64,000 bases of DNA from Solirubrum puertoriconensis (GCF_001483135.1 NZ_LNAL01000007.1:124001-188000); one strand, 5' to 3'. Shown: positions 33,275 to 42,750, counted from the stretch's first letter. Program-made: numbers and translations. Notes: a model not told the origin generated them from the sequence alone.

Positions 33275-34711
33275 ATGACAACTGCCTCGGCCGCGGCCGC
33301 CACACCCGTTGCGGTGCCGAAAAACGACAAGCGCATCACCTCGGGCTGGGCCATGTACGACTGGGCCAACTCCGTGTATCCGCTCGTGATTACCTCGTCC
33401 ATCTTCCCGATTTACTGGAGCGGCGTGGTGTCGGAGATAACCGGCCGCGACGGCAACAGCCACGTTGATTTCTTGGGGTTCCAGGTGCCGGGTTCGTCGT
33501 TGCTCACCTACGCCATTTCGGCGGCCTTCCTCATCATTGCCCTTATCAGTCCGTTCCTCACGGCACTGGCCGACTTCTCGGGGCGTAAAAAGCTGTTTCT
33601 GCAGTTCTTCTGCTACCTAGGGGCGGCCTCCTGCGCAGCGCTGTACTTCTTCACGCCCAGCACGCTTACGGCTTCTACGGTCGTGTTCATTGCCGCCACG
33701 GTGGGCTTCTCGGGTTCCATCGTGTTCTACAACTCCTACCTGCCCATCATCGCCACCGAAGACCAGTACGACCGCCTTTCGGCCCGTGGGTTTTCCATGG
33801 GCTACATCGGTTCGGTAATTCTGCTCCTGCTGTGCCTGGGGCTGATTATGGGCCACCCCGCCCTAGGGCTGGATAAGTCGTTGGGCCTTACGGCAGGCAA
33901 AGCCACCCAATTTGCGTTCTTGCTAACGGGCATCTGGTGGGCGGGCTTTGCCCAAATTCCCTTCGCGCGCTTACCCGCCGACGAGGGCCGCGCCGCCGAT
34001 GCCGGCACCGCCGATAGCGGCTGGTTGCTCAACGGTTTCAAAGAGTTGGGCAAGGTATGGGACGAGCTGAAGCACCTGCCCAATTTGAAGCGCTTTTTGC
34101 TGGCCTACTTCACCTACAACATGGGCGTGCAAACCGTGATGTACGTGGCCACCATCTTCGGTAAAGACGAGCTGCACCTGCCCGATCAGGACCTGATTAT
34201 CACCATCTTGCTGCTGCAGCTGGTGGCCATCCTAGGTGCTTACTTGTTCGCGCGGCTATCGGAGCGCATTGGCAATACGCGTGCCCTCAGCTGGGCGGTG
34301 GTTATTTGGGCGCTCATCTGTATTGCGGGGTACTTCGTGCAGGCTGACTGGACGTTCTACGCCCTGGCTTCGGTAATTGGCCTCACCATGGGCGGCATCC
34401 AAAGCCTCTCGCGCTCTACCTATTCCAAAATCATCCCCGAAGACACGCACAACACGGCCGCTTACTTCAGCTTTTTCGACGTAACGGAAAAGCTCAGCAT
34501 CGTAATCGGCACCGCCACGTGGGGCATTATCGGGCAGTGGTTTGGCTCGATGCGCTACAGCATTTTGGCCCTCATCGTGTTCTTCATTTTGGGCTTACTG
34601 TTTCTGCTGACGCTGCGCGGTAAGAAGCTGCGCGAGCCGCACCCACAGGAAACCATCAACCAACCACCGCCAGCGGCGCCGCACGCCGGCACGCCGCTGC
34701 AGGCGCACTAA
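33275..34711 (+). CDS. MFS transporter of the UMF1 (Atg22-like) family
   Basis: A 478-residue transporter with about 12 membrane helices. The N-terminal signature SGWAMYDWANSVYPLVI is characteristic of the UMF1 family, in which bacterial members are related to fungal vacuolar effluxers. Other supporting blocks are LADFSGRKKLFLQFF (cytoplasmic loop 2-3) and MGGIQSLSRSTYSKIIPE. ATG 33275 follows a weak -7-like element (TAGTTTG at 33244). The ending is Pro/His-rich. The substrate is unknown, but amino acid efflux is described for related eukaryotic proteins. Confidence 0.9.
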   Translation: MTTASAAAATPVAVPKNDKRITSGWAMYDWANSVYPLVITSSIFPIYWSGVVSEITGRDGNSHVDFLGFQVPGSSLLTYAISAAFLIIALISPFLTALADFSGRKKLFLQFFCYLGAASCAALYFFTPSTLTASTVVFIAATVGFSGSIVFYNSYLPIIATEDQYDRLSARGFSMGYIGSVILLLLCLGLIMGHPALGLDKSLGLTAGKATQFAFLLTGIWWAGFAQIPFARLPADEGRAADAGTADSGWLLNGFKELGKVWDELKHLPNLKRFLLAYFTYNMGVQTVMYVATIFGKDELHLPDQDLIITILLLQLVAILGAYLFARLSERIGNTRALSWAVVIWALICIAGYFVQADWTFYALASVIGLTMGGIQSLSRSTYSKIIPEDTHNTAAYFSFFDVTEKLSIVIGTATWGIIGQWFGSMRYSILALIVFFILGLLFLLTLRGKKLREPHPQETINQPPPAAPHAGTPLQAH

Positions 34712-34825
34712 GTGGCCGCTACCGAAAAGCCCGATCTAGCCGATCAAGCTTTTTGCTACCCAAGGGCAACCATTCCGGCTAGGAGCGGTCAAAAGCCCGT
34801 TCTTCGCCTTCTTCTTCCTACCCAC

Positions 34826-35332
34826 ATGAACCAAGCTCCGAACTCGTTACAAGCCGCCTTTAGCCAAGAGCTGAAGCGCGAACTGGCGCTTACGCGCAGG
34901 CTGCTCGAGCGTGTGCCCGATGATAAACTCGAGTGGGCACCGCACCCCAAATCAATGCCCATTGGCAAGCTGGCTGCCCACGTAGCCGGGCTGCTGGGGC
35001 TGCTCGAGATTTCGTTTAGCGGCCCCGAAACCGATATGGCGACTGTGCAGTGGCCCGCTGCCCCTACCAACAATGCGGAAATTCTGAGCCGCTTCGATGA
35101 AAACGGCGAGAAAATTCATCAGTTGCTGAGCACTGTCGACGACGCGACTTTCAACAGCCCCTGGACGATGCGCCACGGCGAGCGTGTAATTGCCAACCTG
35201 CCCCGCACCGCCGTTACGCGCACCATGGTACTCAATCACTTCATTCATCACCGCGGCCAGTTGTCGGTTTACCTGCGCCTGCTCGATATTCCGGTGCCTA
35301 GCATCTACGGCCCCTCTGCCGACGAGCGGTAG
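34826..35332 (+). CDS. DinB-family protein
   Basis: A 168-residue four-helix bundle of the DinB/YfiT type, which may act as metal-dependent thiol S-transferase or unknown hydrolase. The metal-binding histidines fit: GKLAAHVAGLLG near residue 50 and LNHFIHHRGQLSVYLRLL near 135. ATG 34826 is the start; the frame upstream to 34712 is not family-like. It lies 114 bases after the MFS gene and is followed by a terminator at 35354-35393. Confidence 0.88.
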   Translation: MNQAPNSLQAAFSQELKRELALTRRLLERVPDDKLEWAPHPKSMPIGKLAAHVAGLLGLLEISFSGPETDMATVQWPAAPTNNAEILSRFDENGEKIHQLLSTVDDATFNSPWTMRHGERVIANLPRTAVTRTMVLNHFIHHRGQLSVYLRLLDIPVPSIYGPSADER

Positions 35333-35353
35333 CGGGCACCTAAGGCTGATAAA

Positions 35354-35393
35354 ACGAACGGCCCCGCCTGCAACTGCAGGCGGGGCCGTTCGT
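35354..35393. terminator. Bidirectional terminator, 19-bp stem
   Basis: ACGAACGGCCCCGCCTGCA pairs with its complement at 35375-35393 with a 2-base loop, between convergent genes. A runs precede it and T-rich sequence follows. Confidence 0.85.
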
Positions 35394-35437
35394 CTTGCTC
35401 TCAGTGCGAGTAGCATCTAGGATGTGACAAACAAGTG

Positions 35438-37102
35438 TTACTTCCGCGAGTACACTTTCTCACCGCTGATGTAAGTGCTCAGCACTTTGATGTTGCGGAG
35501 CTCTTCGGCGGGCGCAGTCATTAGGTCTTGCTCCAGAATTACAAAGTCGGCCCACTTGCCACCCTGCAACGTGCCTTTTTTCTCCTCTTCGAAAGCTGCC
35601 CAGGCGGCCCACTCCGTCATGCCGCGCAGAGCCTGTTCGCGGGTAAGGGCGTTTTCGGGCTGGAATCCGCCCTTGGGGTAGTTTTTGGCGTCTTGGCGAG
35701 CTACGGCCGCATGAAAGCCGAACAGCGGGTTCAGGGCTTCTACCGGGAAATCGGAACCTAGGGCTAAGCGGCCGGTGGCTTTCAGCAGATCCTGGTAGGC
35801 GTAGGCGGTTTTCAGGCGCTCGGCACCCAGCCGCTCGCCAGCCCAGTACATATCGGAGGTGGCGTGGGTGGGCTGCACCGAGGGCACCACGTTGTAGCGA
35901 CCGAACTTGGCCACGTCGGGGCGGCTCACCACCTGCGCGTGCTCGATGCGCCAGCGGCGGTCGGTTTGGCCGCGCAGTACTTCGGCATAAATATCCAGCA
36001 AGGCGCGGTTGGCCGAATCGCCAATGGCGTGCGTGTTCATCTGAAACTTGCTTGCTGCCAGCTCTTTGGCCAAGGCCCGATATTCGGCTACCGATTGCAG
36101 CAGAAACCCGGTTTGCTTGGACCTATCGGAGTAGGGGTGGAGCAAGCAAGCCCCGCGCGAACCTAGGGCGCCGTCGGCGTACACCTTAAAGGAGTTCACC
36201 GTGAGGCGGTCGGTGAGGTAAGGGCCGCGCCCTAGGTAGTACTGCCGGTTGGCAGGCGTGGGGTTGATCATGCAGTCGAGGCGCAGCTTTAGCTGGTTGG
36301 CCTTCTGCAGGGAGTCGAGGCGTTCAATCTGGCTGCGCTCCAAGCCGGCATCAGCCAAGCTGGTGAGTCCCAGCTCCACGCACTGCTCCTGGGCTTGCAG
36401 CAGTAGCTTGGCGGCCTCGATGGGCGTGGGCTCCGGTATTTTAGCCGACACCAAATCCACCGCGTTGTCAACCAACAATCCCGTCAGGCGACCCTGGGCG
36501 TCTTTTTCAATCACGCCACCCGAAATGGGCGTGCTGGCTGTAACGCCGGCTAAGTCGAGCGCCTTTTGGTTGACAAGGGCCGCATGGCCATCAACCCGCA
36601 CAATAAACACGGGCACATTCGGGAACTGCCGATCAAGCGAGTCTTTCGTCGGAAACTGCTTTACGGGCCAGTCGTTTTGGTCCCAGCCACGGCCCGTGAG
36701 CCACGCGCTTTGCGCGTACTGCCGGTGTTGGGCGCGCAGCTTGCCCAGCACCGCGCTCCACGATTCGGTGCCTACCAAATCGGCATCGCGCAAGCCTAGG
36801 GCGTAGCGGTAAAAGTGGCAGTGCGCATCGTAAAAACCGGGGTAAACGAACTTGCCTTGGGCGTCGACTTCCTCCTTGCCGCGGTAGCGCTGCCGCACGT
36901 CGTCGGAGCTGCCCACAAACATGATTTGGCCATCCTGCACGGCAAACGCTTGCGCTTTGGTAAACGCCGAATCAACGGTGTACACGGTGGCGTTGTATAC
37001 GATGAGGTCGGCGGGGTACTTGGTGGTGGGGCAGGCGGTAAGGCCTGCGAGCAGTGGCAGCGCCGCAAGCGGAGCCAGTAAGGGGCGTAGTCGTTGGAGC
37101 AT
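35438..37102 (-). CDS. YtcJ-like amidohydrolase, predicted lipoprotein
   Basis: A 554-residue metal-dependent hydrolase of the Amidohydro_3 type. A signal peptide ends in LLAGLTAC, so the enzyme should be membrane-anchored on the periplasmic or outer side. The N-terminal beta-sandwich DLIVYNATVYTVD leads to the metal site GFYDAHCHF (H-x-H). Later motifs are NTHAIGDSANRALLD and IEHAQVV, and SDFPVE supplies the final Asp. Family members hydrolyse amides or related compounds, but the substrate of this one is not predictable. Confidence 0.9.
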   Translation of the reverse strand: MLQRLRPLLAPLAALPLLAGLTACPTTKYPADLIVYNATVYTVDSAFTKAQAFAVQDGQIMFVGSSDDVRQRYRGKEEVDAQGKFVYPGFYDAHCHFYRYALGLRDADLVGTESWSAVLGKLRAQHRQYAQSAWLTGRGWDQNDWPVKQFPTKDSLDRQFPNVPVFIVRVDGHAALVNQKALDLAGVTASTPISGGVIEKDAQGRLTGLLVDNAVDLVSAKIPEPTPIEAAKLLLQAQEQCVELGLTSLADAGLERSQIERLDSLQKANQLKLRLDCMINPTPANRQYYLGRGPYLTDRLTVNSFKVYADGALGSRGACLLHPYSDRSKQTGFLLQSVAEYRALAKELAASKFQMNTHAIGDSANRALLDIYAEVLRGQTDRRWRIEHAQVVSRPDVAKFGRYNVVPSVQPTHATSDMYWAGERLGAERLKTAYAYQDLLKATGRLALGSDFPVEALNPLFGFHAAVARQDAKNYPKGGFQPENALTREQALRGMTEWAAWAAFEEEKKGTLQGGKWADFVILEQDLMTAPAEELRNIKVLSTYISGEKVYSRK

Positions 37103-37167
37103 GAGCAGGTGAAGAAAGGCGGCAAGTTAGGGCGCGGCATGCCACCAACGAAAGCCCCCGAAAAAAG

Positions 37168-37197
37168 CACCGCCACGGCCGGGAAGCCGTGGCGGTG
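37168..37197 (-). terminator. Terminator of the AMP nucleosidase gene
   Basis: CACCGCCACGGC pairs with GCCGTGGCGGTG, 6-base loop, followed on the minus strand by a run of six T. It lies 53 bases beyond the AMP nucleosidase stop. Confidence 0.8.
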
Positions 37198-37249
37198 TAA
37201 GGTTGGATATCAGCCGATGCTAAGAAGGCAATCGGCCTAGGTGCGCTAC

Positions 37250-38023
37250 CTATTCAAAGCGCATGTGCTTCACCGATTCGCCGGAATTCTTGAGCTCTAG
37301 CAACGATTCGATGCCGATTTGCAAGTGCGTAGTAACGTAGTTCGACGTTACGCTCTTGTCGCTCTCGGCGGTTTTCACGCCTTCGGGCGTCATCGGCTCG
37401 TCGGATACCAGCAGCAGCGCACCGTGCGGAATCTCGTTCACGAAGCCCACCACGAAAATGGTAGCCGTTTCCATATCCACGGCCATGGCGCGGATCTGGC
37501 GCAGGTAATTCTTGAAGTTCTCGTCGTGCTCCCACACGCGGCGGTTGGTGGTGTACACCGTGCCCGTCCAGTAGTCTTTCTCGTGTTTCTTGATCATCGA
37601 GGAAACCGAGCGCTGCAAGCGGAACGAGGGTAGGGCGGGGATTTCTGGCGGCAGGTAGTCGTCGGAGGTACCTTCGCCGCGAATGGCCGCGATGGGCAGA
37701 ATCAGGTCGCCTACTTTGGTTTTGCCTTTCAGGCCCCCGCACTTGCCCAGGAACAATGCAGCTTTCGGCTTGATGGCCCCGAGCAGGTCCATTACGGTAG
37801 CAGCCATGGCCGAACCCATGCCGAAGTTGATAATGGTAATGCCGTTGGCCGTAGCCGTTTGCATGGGCTTGTCGATGCCCTTAATCTCGACGCCGAAATG
37901 CTCGGCGAACATGGTTACGTAGTTGATGAAATTGGTCAGCAGAATGTACTGGCCAAAGTCTTCGAGCGGCACCCCGGTGTAGCGGGGCAACCAGTTCTTG
38001 ACGATGTCTGATTTGGTCTTCAT
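37250..38023 (-). CDS. amn: AMP nucleosidase (short Bacteroidota form)
   Basis: A 257-residue nucleoside phosphorylase-fold enzyme that splits AMP into adenine and ribose 5-phosphate. Recognised blocks are NFGMGSAMAATVMDLLG (phosphate-binding loop), FLGKCGGLKGKTKVGDLILP and MAVDMETATIFVVG (substrate-binding Met-Glu-Thr region). The N-terminal regulatory domain of the long enterobacterial Amn is absent, as usual in Bacteroidota. ATG 38023 gives the normal start (KTKSDIVKNWL). Confidence 0.9.
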   Translation of the reverse strand: MKTKSDIVKNWLPRYTGVPLEDFGQYILLTNFINYVTMFAEHFGVEIKGIDKPMQTATANGITIINFGMGSAMAATVMDLLGAIKPKAALFLGKCGGLKGKTKVGDLILPIAAIRGEGTSDDYLPPEIPALPSFRLQRSVSSMIKKHEKDYWTGTVYTTNRRVWEHDENFKNYLRQIRAMAVDMETATIFVVGFVNEIPHGALLLVSDEPMTPEGVKTAESDKSVTSNYVTTHLQIGIESLLELKNSGESVKHMRFE

Positions 38024-38140
38024 GGTGTATTGATGGGAAATGCCGGGTACGTTGGGGTACGGATGCAAAAAAACCGTCGTGCATGGTAATGAACGACGGC
38101 TCTGCGGAGCGAAAAAGCGGGTGCAGGAGCCTGTAAGCAG

Positions 38141-38148
38141 TACCTTTG
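38141..38148 (+). promoter_or_regulatory. Candidate -7 promoter element, possibly giving a leaderless mRNA
   Basis: TACCTTTG matches TAnnTTTG exactly. The gene's ATG is at 38155, so transcription starting 5-8 bases downstream would begin at or next to the start codon. Confidence 0.45.
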
Positions 38149-38154
38149 GAGGTG

Positions 38155-38637
38155 ATGCAAGCGTTGAACCTGCCGCCTTTCGCCTACAAAGTTACGCAAT
38201 CGGGCCCGAATCTGTTGATCTGGGACGTGCTCCGCCGCCGCAACGTGGTGTGTACACCCGAAGAATGGGTGCGGCAACACGTTGTAAACTACTTGGTTGA
38301 GCACCTGGGTTACCCGCGCGGCCTGCTAAGCTTGGAGCGAGGCCACACCTACAACCAACGCCGCAAGCGCACCGATTTGCACGCCCTAGGGCCCGACGGC
38401 CAGCCGCTGCTGCTGGTGGAGTGCAAAGCCGCCAGCGTGCCGCTCACCGCCGATGTGGCCATGCAAATTGCCACCTACAACCAGACGATTGGCGCGCCGC
38501 TTCTGCTCGTAACCAACGGCGTGCAACATTGCTGCTGGCGCGTGCACAGCATCGAGCGCACCACGCAGGCGCTTACGTTTATCCCCACTTATACCGAAGC
38601 GTTGGAGTTGCTGGAGGTAGCGCGGACGGCGGAGTAG
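38155..38637 (+). CDS. Stand-alone type I restriction HsdR N-terminal (HSDR_N) domain protein
   Basis: A 160-residue protein made only of the HsdR N-terminal nuclease-like domain. The PD-(D/E)xK core is visible as TDLHAL (Asp74) and LLLVECKA (Glu89, Lys91). The N-terminal helix EEWVRQHVVNYLVEHLGYP and Gln motif MQIATYNQ match the family. There are no translocase, HsdM or HsdS genes nearby, so it is not part of a restriction system here. Such solo proteins are common in Bacteroidota and of unknown role. ATG 38155 is used in preference to the earlier TTG. Confidence 0.85.
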   Translation: MQALNLPPFAYKVTQSGPNLLIWDVLRRRNVVCTPEEWVRQHVVNYLVEHLGYPRGLLSLERGHTYNQRRKRTDLHALGPDGQPLLLVECKAASVPLTADVAMQIATYNQTIGAPLLLVTNGVQHCCWRVHSIERTTQALTFIPTYTEALELLEVARTAE

Positions 38638-38692
38638 CGTGGAGTCTTCCGGTTTGCGTCCGCAGATAGTAAACCAAATCGTCGCGCTGTGT

Positions 38693-38812
38693 AGGGCGAA
38701 ATGTAGCGTGGGCTTCAACCCGCGATTGTTTGAACGACCTCGTTGGTGCGTTTGCCGTTCAGCGACACAGCTCTAGCAAACGCGGGCTGAAGCCCACGCT
38801 ACATTTCGCCCT
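38693..38812. repeat. Large inverted repeat, candidate dispersed palindromic element
   Basis: A 32-base arm at 38693-38724 pairs with 38781-38812 with one mismatch, leaving a 56-base loop. The core GTAGCGTGGGCTTCA(A/G)CCCGCG is itself partly palindromic. It lies in the gap between convergent genes ending at 38637 and 38849. The arrangement resembles REP/BIME-type repeats. Only one copy is in this window, so dispersal is not shown. Confidence 0.65.
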
Positions 38813-38848
38813 GCGCAGCTATTAGATATTACTATCCGGGGGCGCGGA

Positions 38849-40783
38849 CTACAAAGTCTGCGCTACCGCTGGACCGTGCTTTGAATACAATGTGTTGTCC
38901 AATAGTCCATTGGTGAAGAATTGCACCAATGCACGAAGCTCGTTGCCGTAGGCCTGCTGTTTGTCCCTAGGTGGCTGAGCCAGCGGCTGGGCAGGCAGGT
39001 TGTGGGTGCGGTAGGGGTAGAGGCGTACCTGATTGTCGGTCGTCAGCTCGGTTACGTAGTCGCGGTGCACCAAGTAGTAGGTGTTGCCCGAAAGGAATAC
39101 CGCACGACCCGTTACCCGATTGTCGAACACCGAATACCCAAACGGCAGCAGCTGGCTGGCATCGGCCCCGAAGCCTAGGTAATCGAGTACGGTGGCGGGC
39201 ACATCGGCTTGCTGCGTAATGCGGTGCACATCGGCGGCGGGTAGTTGCCGGCCGGGGTGGAATAGCAGCAGCGGCGTTTTGTACGAGCCCAGCAGGTTCT
39301 GATAATCGGGCTGCAGGCTTTGCGAGGTGTGGTCGGCGAGCAGAACGAACAGCGTGTTGCGGTACCAAGGCTGCTTGCTGGCCGTTGCAAAAAAGCGCTT
39401 CAGGGCAAAATCGGTGTAGCCGATGGAGGCATGAATTGGCAACTTGCCCGGCGAAAACCGCCCTTGGTACTGCGAAGGCACCGGAAACGGCTCGTGCGAG
39501 GTAAGTGTGAACACCGTTGAGAAAAAAGGCTGCCGCTGCTGCGTTAGCTGCTGCGCGAAGTACTGCAGATAAGGCTCGTCGAAGATGCCCCAGTGCCCGT
39601 CGTAGTCGGGACTTTTAGCGCCACGAGGGTATTCTTCGAGGCCGTAGTACTGCTGAATGCCGGCCTTGCTGGCAAACACATTAAAGCCCATGGTGCCGTT
39701 TTGGGCGCCGTGGAAGACCGACGTGGTATAGCCACGGCGCCCTAATAGCTCACCCAAGCCGTGCAGCTCGTTCGTCTGGAAGTTGGAGGTGATGTAGGGC
39801 GACTCCATCAGGGCAGGCAAGCCGGCCAGTATGGCGGGCAACGACTCGATGGAACGGCGGCCGTTGGCGTAATGCTCCCGGAACAGCAGCCCCTGCGTCG
39901 CCAGCGAATCAAAGAACGGCGTGTAACTGCGCTGGCCGGGGTTTTCGATGCCGTTGTACTCCGAGGCAAAGCCTTCCACCAGCAAAACCACCACGTTATC
40001 GGGGCGGGCGGTGGGCTGCGGGCGTGGCGCGGGGTAGCTAGCACCTAGGGCCTGCTGCAACGCGGCAGAAGTCGAGAAAAACTCGCGCCGCTCCAACACC
40101 TTTTGGCCAATGCTTTTGATGAAGGTGAAGGTGCTGTTGAGGGCTAAGTGACCTAGGCTCGGCGGCGTTTGCACAAAGGCATGGCCCGGCCGCAAGGGCT
40201 TCAACTGCAGTCCGCCGCGGATGCCCAGCACGGCCAGGCCGGCCACCAGCGTCAGCTCCAGCATGGCTACCGTCATGCGGCGCAGGGCACCGCGTGGGTT
40301 GGTTTGCACCGGCGCGGCTTTGGGCATTGGGTAGAAGTACCACAACAAGCCAAACAGCAGCACAAAGGGCGGCACCAAAAACCAGTAATGCCACACCAGT
40401 TGTCCGGCTTGGCGTTCGATGTCGCCGGTAATGGTAAACAGCTCATCGGAGGTGCGCCGGCCGATGAACTTGAAGTACTGGCTGTCGATGATGTTCAGGG
40501 CCAGGCCTGGGGCGTTGAGCGTGAGGTACACGCCTCGCAAGGTGCGCTGCCAAATGCGCCCGTACGCCGGTATCAGCGACAGGAGCAAAAACGGGAAGTT
40601 CAGCAGCAGCAGCGCCGATAAATCGAACCGGAAGCCGTGCCAGAAAGCCAGCAACGTTTGCTCCACCGAAGCCTCGGCAAATACGCTGTGGTTGGCCATG
40701 TAAAACCCGCCGCGCAGCAGCAAGTAAGCGGCCAGCAGCAGCGCAAAACGCCGAAGCAGCAGTTGCAGCAAAAGTGAGGGCAT
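38849..40783 (-). CDS. LTA-synthase-like sulfatase-fold membrane protein
   Basis: A 644-residue protein with about five N-terminal membrane helices (residues ~1-190) and a periplasmic sulfatase-fold domain. The catalytic region begins DNVVVLLVEGFASEYNG (metal Glu), with the nucleophile region HYANGRRSIESLPAILAGLP. Metal ligands appear in FALKRFFATA and LLADHTSQ. This is the layout of phosphoglycerol transferases such as LtaS and MdoB-like enzymes, which move headgroups from phosphatidyl lipids. In a Gram-negative host it would modify a periplasmic glycan or lipid; the acceptor is unknown. Confidence 0.9.
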   Translation of the reverse strand: MPSLLLQLLLRRFALLLAAYLLLRGGFYMANHSVFAEASVEQTLLAFWHGFRFDLSALLLLNFPFLLLSLIPAYGRIWQRTLRGVYLTLNAPGLALNIIDSQYFKFIGRRTSDELFTITGDIERQAGQLVWHYWFLVPPFVLLFGLLWYFYPMPKAAPVQTNPRGALRRMTVAMLELTLVAGLAVLGIRGGLQLKPLRPGHAFVQTPPSLGHLALNSTFTFIKSIGQKVLERREFFSTSAALQQALGASYPAPRPQPTARPDNVVVLLVEGFASEYNGIENPGQRSYTPFFDSLATQGLLFREHYANGRRSIESLPAILAGLPALMESPYITSNFQTNELHGLGELLGRRGYTTSVFHGAQNGTMGFNVFASKAGIQQYYGLEEYPRGAKSPDYDGHWGIFDEPYLQYFAQQLTQQRQPFFSTVFTLTSHEPFPVPSQYQGRFSPGKLPIHASIGYTDFALKRFFATASKQPWYRNTLFVLLADHTSQSLQPDYQNLLGSYKTPLLLFHPGRQLPAADVHRITQQADVPATVLDYLGFGADASQLLPFGYSVFDNRVTGRAVFLSGNTYYLVHRDYVTELTTDNQVRLYPYRTHNLPAQPLAQPPRDKQQAYGNELRALVQFFTNGLLDNTLYSKHGPAVAQTL

Positions 40784-40797
40784 AGCAGCAAAAGCGA

Positions 40798-40865
40798 GGT
40801 GGTGAAACGCTGACGCACCGAGCCGGCACGGTAGCCTTAACTCAGCTTATCAGCGTTTCACCACC
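40798..40865 (-). terminator. Hairpin downstream of the SMI1-like gene
   Basis: GGTGGTGAAACGCTGA pairs perfectly with TCAGCGTTTCACCACC across a 36-base loop. It lies just past the stop at 40880 on the minus strand, so it can end that transcript before the LTA-synthase-like gene. Confidence 0.6.
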
Positions 40866-40879
40866 CAACTAGGTAGTAA

Positions 40880-41479
40880 TTAGTAATCCTTGCGCAGGCG
40901 AATCTTCTGGCCTGGCTTGAGGCGGCGGATTTGCTGATAGAGGTTTGCCAACGAGCCAAGGCGCACATCCACAGGCATGCGCGTTAGGTTGAAGTTTTCA
41001 TGCTCAGCCTTGATGCAGTTGGGTGGGTACACGGCCAGCAGTTCGCCGGGCTGCAGCACCGCGCCTAGGTTGGTGAAGGTGGCTACAGCCTGAAGGTCGA
41101 GGGCTTCGGTGGGGTACAGCTCCACGCCGCGGATAAACCGCACGAAGTCGACACCCAGGTTTTCTATCTCGCCGGTTTCGGTATCGAGCCACCACACCTC
41201 GCCACGGCGGAGCAGAAACTGGTTGCCCACTGCATCCTGGGCAAAAGGAAGGTCGCTTTGCTTTACGCTGGAGTAGGTGCGCCAAAATGCGTTTTCGCCC
41301 TGCCAAGCCTCGCGCAACGAGTGCCAGGCGGGCTCGTGGCAGCAACCCCGAATGTGCAGGCCGCCCAGAAAAGCAACCATGCCGTTGTGCTGCAGCATGA
41401 AGGCTTGCATCTCAAAAGGCAGCAGCTTAAAGGTAGCCGAATCGGAAACTGGCTCGCCGATATAGGTGATGTCTTGCAT
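40880..41479 (-). CDS. SMI1/KNR4 (SUKH)-like protein
   Basis: A 199-residue soluble protein. The order of segments PFEMQAFMLQHNGMVAFLGGLHIRG, read in parts, then ENAFWRTYSSV and DLPFAQDAVGNQFLLRRGEVWWLDTETGEIENLG, again read in parts, matches the SUKH fold, whose hallmark is a short N-terminal helix and a GDxxLL-like loop. SUKH proteins often act as immunity proteins against toxins, but no toxin gene is next to this one, so a housekeeping or regulatory role is also possible. ATG 41479 follows a terminator for alanine dehydrogenase. Confidence 0.65.
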   Translation of the reverse strand: MQDITYIGEPVSDSATFKLLPFEMQAFMLQHNGMVAFLGGLHIRGCCHEPAWHSLREAWQGENAFWRTYSSVKQSDLPFAQDAVGNQFLLRRGEVWWLDTETGEIENLGVDFVRFIRGVELYPTEALDLQAVATFTNLGAVLQPGELLAVYPPNCIKAEHENFNLTRMPVDVRLGSLANLYQQIRRLKPGQKIRLRKDY

Positions 41480-41507
41480 CGCGGAAAAAGAAGGTATTCG
41501 AGTTAGC

Positions 41508-41546
41508 AAAAAGCCTTCCCGACGCTAAAGGTCGGAAAGGCTTTTT
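41508..41546 (-). terminator. Terminator of the alanine dehydrogenase gene
   Basis: AAAAAGCCTTCCCGAC pairs with GTCGGAAAGGCTTTTT with one mismatch and a 7-base loop. It lies 77 bases past the ald stop. Confidence 0.7.
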
Positions 41547-41622
41547 CGAAGGTAATCGTTGCGGGCGAAATGCCGAATCGAAAAGCCGATTCAGGTACCG
41601 TGCCCGCTACGCTAATCGGCGA

Positions 41623-42750
41623 TTAAGCGTGGGCATGCTCGAGGATCTTGCTCACGTTGGTGAGCGGCAGGCCCCAAGCCTCAGCTACGCCTTTGTAAAC
41701 TACCTCGCCGTTTACCACGTTCAGGCCAAGGCGCAACGAAGCGTCGCGCAAGCAGGCCTCGCGCCAGCCCAGGTTGGCCAGCTTGATGGCGTAGGGCAGG
41801 GTAGCGTTGGTGAGGGCCAGGGTAGAGGTGTAAGGCACCGCGCCGGGCATGTTGGCTACGCAGTAATGCACCACATCATCGATGATGAAGGTGGGGTTCT
41901 CGTGCGTGGTGGGGGTGCAGGTTTCGATGCAGCCACCCTGGTCAACGGCTACGTCAACCACCACAGCGCCGGGCTTCATGTCCTTCAGCATGTCGCGCGT
42001 AACGAGGTGCGGAGCCTTAGCGCCCGGAATCAGTACGGCACCGATGATCAGATCGGCCTCCTTGATGGCAGCGCGGATGTTGTAATCGTTCGAGTACTGG
42101 GTTACCACGTTCTTTGGCATGATGTCGTCGAGCTCGCGCAGACGATTCAGGCTGATGTCCATGATGGTAACCTGTGCACCGAAGCCAGCGGCTACTTTAG
42201 CAGCGTTGGTGCCTACTACGCCACCGCCCAGGATGAGCACATTGGCAGGGCGCACGCCGGGTACGCCACCCAGCAGAATGCCGCGGCCTTTCAGCGGCTT
42301 CTCGAGGTACTTAGCGCCTTCTTGCGGAGCCATGCGGCCGGCTACTTCGCTCATGGGCACCAGCAGGGGCAGCGAGCGGTTGGGCAGCTCTACGGTTTCG
42401 TAAGCCAAGCAGGTAGCCTTGCGCTCGATCATGGCGTGCGTCAGCTCCTCCGACGAGGCAAAGTGGAAGTAGGTGAACAGCAGTTGGCCTTCGCGGATGA
42501 GCTGGTACTCCTCCTGAATGGGCTCCTTCACCTTCACGATCATCTCGGCTTGGCCGTACACGTCGGCGATGGTGGGCAGCAGCATTGCGCCAGCCTGCTC
42601 GTAATCGGCATCGGAGAAACCGCTGCCTTCGCCAGCACCGGTTTGTACATATACCGTGTGGCCCGACTTGCGGAATTCGGCCACGCCGGCGGGCGTAACG
42701 CCCACGCGGTTTTCGTTATTCTTAATTTCCTTCGGTACGCCGATGATCAT
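41623..42750 (-). CDS. ald: Alanine dehydrogenase
   Basis: A 375-residue enzyme that converts L-alanine to pyruvate and ammonia with NAD, in the cytoplasm. The start [20 protein letters not shown] is diagnostic. The catalytic region has [19 protein letters not shown] with the active-site lysine upstream in KVKEP and histidine in YFHFA. The NAD loop is [20 protein letters not shown]. Later [21 protein letters not shown] is also typical. It stands alone with its own terminator and a -7-like element upstream (42791-42798). Confidence 0.96.
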   Translation of the reverse strand: MIIGVPKEIKNNENRVGVTPAGVAEFRKSGHTVYVQTGAGEGSGFSDADYEQAGAMLLPTIADVYGQAEMIVKVKEPIQEEYQLIREGQLLFTYFHFASSEELTHAMIERKATCLAYETVELPNRSLPLLVPMSEVAGRMAPQEGAKYLEKPLKGRGILLGGVPGVRPANVLILGGGVVGTNAAKVAAGFGAQVTIMDISLNRLRELDDIMPKNVVTQYSNDYNIRAAIKEADLIIGAVLIPGAKAPHLVTRDMLKDMKPGAVVVDVAVDQGGCIETCTPTTHENPTFIIDDVVHYCVANMPGAVPYTSTLALTNATLPYAIKLANLGWREACLRDASLRLGLNVVNGEVVYKGVAEAWGLPLTNVSKILEHAHA

